Origin: Kiloniellaceae bacterium
GTDB lineage: Bacteria; Pseudomonadota; Alphaproteobacteria; Kiloniellales; J153
Length of the DNA: 64,000 bases
Direction: 5' to 3'
Assembly (NCBI GenBank): GCA_021776175.1
Contig: JAJFGJ010000002.1
Span: 124,001-188,000 of the forward strand
How positions within the stretch are numbered: position 1 is the first letter of the stretch; each line of letters starts with the position of its first letter. A program made the position numbers and the translations under genes. Below the pieces are notes generated by a model. It was not told the origin of the DNA. It ran no database searches and saw only the letters and a list, made by a program, of their open reading frames with translations. Below, in pieces: positions 60,605-64,000 of the stretch.

Positions 60605-61747
60605 GTGGACCTAGCCCTCGCTCCCATGCTAGGGCTTCGCGCCGATATGCCGCAGGATCCAAACACCTTGACCCAACGACTTGACCTCGACGCCCTGGCG
60701 TCCGCCGTGGCCGAATTGCCGAACTTTCGCGATGCCGCGCGAACCGATCTGGAACCGCTCCGGGTCAAGGGCCTGGCGCACGATCATGTGGCCTTGCGCG
60801 GGCGCGGCGTGCTGCTGCGCGTGCCCAAGCAGAGCCAATTCGCCCTTTCGGCGGCCGAGAACCTGGCCTATCAGGCGGCCTGTTTCGAGCGGGTGAGCGC
60901 GTCTGGCCATGGACCCTGTCTGCACGGTGTGATCGCGCCCCAACCCCGCATTCCCATGGGCGCCCTGCTGGTCGATCACATCGACGGGCGCCCGCCGCGC
61001 TTACCGCAAGACCTGGCCGCCCTGGCCGCGTGCATGGCGCGGGTCCATGCCCTGCCGCCGCCGCGCGAGCGCCCGCCGCTCGCCGATCATACGGACCCCG
61101 TGGGCGGCGCCATGGCGGAGATCGAGGCGCAGGCGGGTTTTCTCGATGACGCCGGGTTAAGTATCGAGGCACGGGCGGAGATCGAGGAGGAACTGACCTG
61201 GGCGCGTGCTTATCGGGGTGAGATCGCGGGCGCGGAACAGCCGGTGACCCTGGTTCTGACCGACACCCACCCCGGCAATTTTTTGATCGACAAGCAAGGC
61301 CGCGCCATCATCGTCGATTTGGAAAAGGCACTCTACGGCTCGCCCGGCACCGATCTGGCCCACGCGACCATCTATTCCTCGACCACCTGGGATACCGATA
61401 CCTGGGCCGATCTTGGCCTCGAAGAGGTGGCGGAATTTTACCGGCACTACCTCGCCCTGCTCAGCCCGGAATTCGCCCAGCGCCTGCGCCCCTGGCTGGT
61501 GCCCCTGCGCCGCATCACCATGTTGCGGGCCATCACCTGGTGCGTGAAGTGGCAGGTCCTGCACCAAGCCGGCCGCCAGGAAGCCAAGCACACCGCCACC
61601 AGCACCGAGGATTGGTCGGCTGAGAACACCGACCCGGCCCTGATCGCCCATGTGGCGGGCCGCGTCGCCGAGTACCTGAGCGCCCCCATCCTGCATCGAA
61701 TGCGCGCCGAATGGTTGGGGACACCGGGCTTGGAGGAGATGATTTAG
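60605..61747 (+). CDS. APH-fold phosphotransferase family protein
   Basis: The 380-residue protein (GTG at 60605; ATGs at 60626 and 60647 are alternatives) has LRVKGLAHDHVALRGRGVLL and RVPKQSQFALSAAENLAYQ in the small lobe. The kinase core follows as LVLTDTHPGNFLIDKQGRAI then IVDLEKALYGSPGTDLAHA, where Asp-x-His-x-Gly-Asn and Asp-Leu-Glu replace the usual HGDxxxxN and DFE. It is likely to phosphorylate a small molecule or a sugar, not necessarily an antibiotic. There is no operon partner. Confidence 0.82.
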   Translation: MDLALAPMLGLRADMPQDPNTLTQRLDLDALASAVAELPNFRDAARTDLEPLRVKGLAHDHVALRGRGVLLRVPKQSQFALSAAENLAYQAACFERVSASGHGPCLHGVIAPQPRIPMGALLVDHIDGRPPRLPQDLAALAACMARVHALPPPRERPPLADHTDPVGGAMAEIEAQAGFLDDAGLSIEARAEIEEELTWARAYRGEIAGAEQPVTLVLTDTHPGNFLIDKQGRAIIVDLEKALYGSPGTDLAHATIYSSTTWDTDTWADLGLEEVAEFYRHYLALLSPEFAQRLRPWLVPLRRITMLRAITWCVKWQVLHQAGRQEAKHTATSTEDWSAENTDPALIAHVAGRVAEYLSAPILHRMRAEWLGTPGLEEMI

Positions 61748-61870
61748 CGTCGCATCCATTTCGATCAAGCAAACCCCTCACCCAGATCCGGCTAGGGCTC
61801 AGCCTTCGGCTTCCCCCAAGCCTGCACAACCTCTCCCGCCGGAGACTTCCGCGAAACGGACTTTTCCCCG

Positions 61871-62071
61871 TCCTTCGACAGGCTCAGGATGAGGAAAAGT
61901 CAGCTACAGCGGCCTCATCCTGAACCTGTCGAAGACACATCCCAGACCTGTCGAAGCCTCATCCTGAACCTGTCGAAGACACATCCCAGACCTGTCGAAG
62001 CCTCATCCTGAGCCTGTCGAAGACACATCCCAGACCTGTCGAAGCCTCATCCTGAGCCTGTCGAAGGACGA
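61871..62071. repeat. Tandem 44-bp repeats with an inverted flanking copy
   Basis: Three full copies of a 44-base unit (61913-61956, 61957-62000, 62001-62044) and a partial fourth end at 62071. Each unit holds two versions of a palindromic core like CATCCTGAACCTGTCGAAG. A single inverted copy (TCCTTCGACAGGCTCAGGAT) lies at 61872-61891. Core sequences of this kind are dispersed REP-like repeats. Confidence 0.9.
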
Positions 62072-62097
62072 GGCCGCGCTCGGTTCAAGCCTGCAAA

Positions 62098-62118
62098 CCC
62101 TCTCCCAGCGGGAGAGGG
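62098..62118. repeat. Short perfect hairpin
   Basis: CCCTCTCCC / GGGAGAGGG form a 9-bp stem around AGC. It lies between two larger repeat elements and belongs to the same class of intergenic palindromes. It could act as a terminator for the APH-fold gene, but has no U-run. Confidence 0.6.
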
Positions 62119-62202
62119 AGGGGCCCGCGCAGCGGGAGTGTGAGGGGCTTTGGGCGGGGCCAGATGAGACCCTTATTGGTCACCGAATCATAAAGAGAAG
62201 AC

Positions 62203-62286
62203 CGTCATCCCGGACTTGATCCGGGATCTTCAGGTCAGATCGAGCCCGGTCCACAACAAAGATCCCGGATCAAGTCCGGGATGACG
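62203..62286. repeat. 28-bp perfect inverted repeat (REP-like)
   Basis: The arm at 62203-62230 (starts CGTCATCCCGGACTTGATCC) is exactly inverted at 62259-62286, with a 28-base spacer. Each arm is itself nearly palindromic (CCCGGACTTGATCCGGG). Such GGATCAAGTCCGGGATGAC palindromes are abundant in alphaproteobacterial intergenic DNA. Confidence 0.92.
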
Positions 62287-62355
62287 ACGTTTATGTGTAG
62301 CTGGTGCGGAGTTTTATGTTCTTGCTTCGTTCTCGTCCTCCTCTACACTCATCCC

Positions 62356-63435
62356 ATGGTCGATACCCTACCCAGCCGGGCGCGCAAGGGGCGCGGCGCG
62401 GTCAGTAACGCGGTCGGGCGCTATGAGCCCCTGACCCGGGTGGCGGTCGACGATGGCTGGATGGATGAAGACGACGGCCTGCCGCCCCTGCGCACCAGCG
62501 TTTCCGTCGATGCCAGCCGCACCATCATCGCCCGCAACCAATCGCCGGACGTGCCTTTCGACCGTTCGATCAATCCCTACCGGGGCTGCGAACATGGCTG
62601 CGTTTATTGCTTCGCGCGCCCGACCCACGCCTGGCTCGGCCTGTCGCCGGGGCAGGATTTCGAGACGAAGCTGTTCGCCAAGCCCGAGGCGGCGCGGCTT
62701 CTGGAAGCGGAACTCGCCAAGCCCTCCTACAAGCCCAAGGTCATCGCCCTGGGCACCAATACCGACCCCTATCAACCGGTGGAGCGGCGCATGGGCATCA
62801 TGCGCGAGATTCTCGAGGTCCTATGGCGCGCCCGCCACCCGGTCGCCATCGTCACCAAGTCGAACCTGATCCTGCGCGATCTGGATATCCTGGCGCCCAT
62901 GGCAGAGGCGGGGCTGGCGCGGGTCATGATCTCCCTCACCACCCTGAAACCCGATCTCGCCCGCAAGATGGAACCGCGTGCCGCGCGCCCGGCCTTGCGG
63001 GTCGCGGCCGTGCGACAGCTCGCGGCGGCCGGGGTGCCGGTTGGCGTCTTGACGGCGCCGCTCATCCCCGCCTTGAACGACGAGGAACTCGAAGCCCTGC
63101 TGGAAGCGGCGGCGGAGGCGGGCGCCACCAGTGCCGTCTATGTCCTGCTGCGTCTGCCGCTGGAGATCAAGGACCTGTTCGAGGAATGGCTGGAGGCGCA
63201 CTACCCGGACCGCAAAAGCCGGATCCTGAGCCTGGTGCGCCAAAGCCGGGGCGGCAAGCTCTACGAGTCCGGCTGGCACACCCGGCAGCGGGGGCGCGGC
63301 CCCTACGCCGACCTGCTGGAGCGGCGCTTCGCCCTCGCCTGCTCGCGCCTGAAGCTGAACCGCGGCGCCTGGGCTCTCGACACCACGCGGTTCCGACGGC
63401 CGTCAAGACCCAGCGCCCAGCTTAACCTGCTCTAA
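62356..63435 (+). CDS. PA0069 family radical SAM protein
   Basis: The ATG at 62356 is preferred; an upstream in-frame ATG at 62281 would reach into the repeat. The 359-residue protein has INPYRGCEHGCVYCFARPTH, with the CxxxCxxC cluster of radical SAM enzymes, then ALGTNTDPYQPVERRMGIMR, AIVTKSNLILRDLDIL, VLTAPLIPALNDEELEALLE and LPLEIKDLFEEWLEAHYPDR. The family is related to spore photoproduct lyase, but its substrate is undetermined. It ends 82 bases before the Kef-type antiporter. Confidence 0.9.
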   Translation: MVDTLPSRARKGRGAVSNAVGRYEPLTRVAVDDGWMDEDDGLPPLRTSVSVDASRTIIARNQSPDVPFDRSINPYRGCEHGCVYCFARPTHAWLGLSPGQDFETKLFAKPEAARLLEAELAKPSYKPKVIALGTNTDPYQPVERRMGIMREILEVLWRARHPVAIVTKSNLILRDLDILAPMAEAGLARVMISLTTLKPDLARKMEPRAARPALRVAAVRQLAAAGVPVGVLTAPLIPALNDEELEALLEAAAEAGATSAVYVLLRLPLEIKDLFEEWLEAHYPDRKSRILSLVRQSRGGKLYESGWHTRQRGRGPYADLLERRFALACSRLKLNRGAWALDTTRFRRPSRPSAQLNLL

Positions 63436-63517
63436 ATCCCGCCAGAGGCACTGTATTGATCGAATTCGGGCGACAAGTGTATGCCTGAGTCTTCTCTTCG
63501 ACGCCTGAGCCTGGGAA

Positions 63518-64000
63518 ATGCACGAAACCGCGAGCGCCCTGACCGGATTGGCGATTGTCGCTCTCGCGGCCCTGGCCTGCGGCATGGTCATGCGGCGCTT
63601 CAAGCAGCCGGCGGTCATGGGCTATATCCTGGCCGGGGCGATCCTGGGGCCGGGCGCCCTGGGCCTGGTCGAAAGCCGCGAGTTCATTTCCCTGCTGGCG
63701 GAACTTGGCGTGCTCTTGCTGCTGTTCCTGATCGGCATGGAGATCTCCCTGCGCGCGATCCGCGAGGTCTGGAAGATCGCGGTCACCGTGACCCTGCTTC
63801 AAATCGCCATCGGCTTGATCGCCATGTCGGCGATTGGCGCCTTGCTCGACTGGCCCCTGCCGCTCACGGTTCTGCTCGGCTTCGTGGTCGCCTTGTCGAG
63901 CACCGCGGTCGCCATCAAGATGCTGGAGGACCTGGGCGAACTGCGAAGCCGCACCGGACAGATCACGGTCGCGATACTAGTCGCCCAGGATTTGGCCGTG
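63518..64000 (+). CDS. Kef-type monovalent cation:proton antiporter (3' end outside window)
   Basis: The first 161 codons are present, all in frame to the right edge. They encode LTGLAIVALAALACGMVMRR, the conserved PAVMGYILAGAILGPGALGL, LAELGVLLLLFLIGMEISLR, LLGFVVALSSTAVAIKMLED and VAILVAQDLAV, the CPA2/KefB transmembrane core with the Asp of the transport site near the cut end. It should exchange K+ or Na+ for H+ at the inner membrane. A regulatory RCK domain would be expected beyond the window. Confidence 0.9.
   Translation, partial: MHETASALTGLAIVALAALACGMVMRRFKQPAVMGYILAGAILGPGALGLVESREFISLLAELGVLLLLFLIGMEISLRAIREVWKIAVTVTLLQIAIGLIAMSAIGALLDWPLPLTVLLGFVVALSSTAVAIKMLEDLGELRSRTGQITVAILVAQDLAV

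Noticed and set aside
61913-62071. 44-bp tandem repeats considered as CRISPR
   Set aside because: Units abut directly, contain internal palindromic cores, and no cas genes are present.

Overview
The window comes from a high-GC proteobacterium, most likely an alphaproteobacterium of the Rhodospirillales type. This is inferred from gene content: a hopanoid-associated HpnN/HpnL pair, a rhodoquinone-synthesis gene (rquA) beside an ETF:quinone oxidoreductase, a MarR-type EPS regulator, and the alphaproteobacterial style of palindromic intergenic repeats. No rRNA or phylogenetic marker is present, so the taxonomy is tentative.

Layout. (1) 1-11.1 kb holds housekeeping and accessory genes: a pirin end, DoxX, a DUF3772/MscS channel, greB, an OmpA-like lipoprotein, an EEP-family hydrolase, a DUF924 protein, a TVP38/TMEM64 protein with a MerA-like flavoprotein, a cupredoxin-like secreted protein and an LhgO-like oxidase. 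(2) 11.5-42.6 kb is a polysaccharide locus. Nearly every gene lies on the minus strand, so it reads from 42.6 kb down to 12.1 kb. It starts with a MarR-like regulator and an RfaH-like NusG paralogue. These are followed by a hairpin and an exact 11-base match to the enterobacterial ops element. Next come a GT-C-type membrane protein, a broken small transporter, a PseC-like aminotransferase, two methyltransferases, a DPM1-type glycosyltransferase with DUF2304, a UDP-L-QuiNAc-type sugar module (FnlA/CapE-like, RmlD-like, WecB-like), glycosyltransferases, a Wzm/Wzt ABC exporter, a sulfotransferase, asparagine synthase, a further methyltransferase and a set of GT4 enzymes including a 990-residue GT2-GT4 fusion. 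Many neighbours overlap by ATGA or GTGA. No Wzx/Wzy and no initiating phosphoglycosyltransferase is visible, so this looks like an ABC-exporter-dependent O-antigen or capsule.

(3) The locus is scarred. Remnants of IS256, IS5, IS1595/ISXO2 and IS3 transposases sit in its gaps, together with decayed sugar-aminotransferase and epimerase fragments. Two stretches (about 22.7-24.6 and 33-37 kb) are clearly AT-richer than the rest, and one composition boundary runs through the middle of wzt. (4) 42.6-43.9 kb is a junction: a hexanucleotide microsatellite, a tyrosine-recombinase remnant, a RAYT-derived element with 15-bp terminal inverted repeats, and tRNA-Gln(UUG).

(5) 43.9-64 kb is core-like: hpnL/hpnN, two convergent CDP-alcohol phosphatidyltransferases, an H1-like lysine/alanine-rich protein with a peptidoglycan-binding-like end, ispE with a TPR lipoprotein, etfQO and rquA (with an FNR/FixK-like box upstream), a family-4-like uracil-DNA glycosylase, a Slt-type lytic transglycosylase overlapping moaB, two small glycosyltransferase-like proteins (DUF2064 and TIGR04283 families), an APH-fold kinase, REP-like repeats, a PA0069-type radical SAM protein and the start of a Kef-type antiporter.

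The most interesting signal is the possible self-contained antitermination module (regulator, RfaH-like gene, hairpin, ops) at the head of the 30-kb polysaccharide operon. The rquA-etfQO pairing comes next. All functional calls rest on motif recognition by eye; no database search was run.
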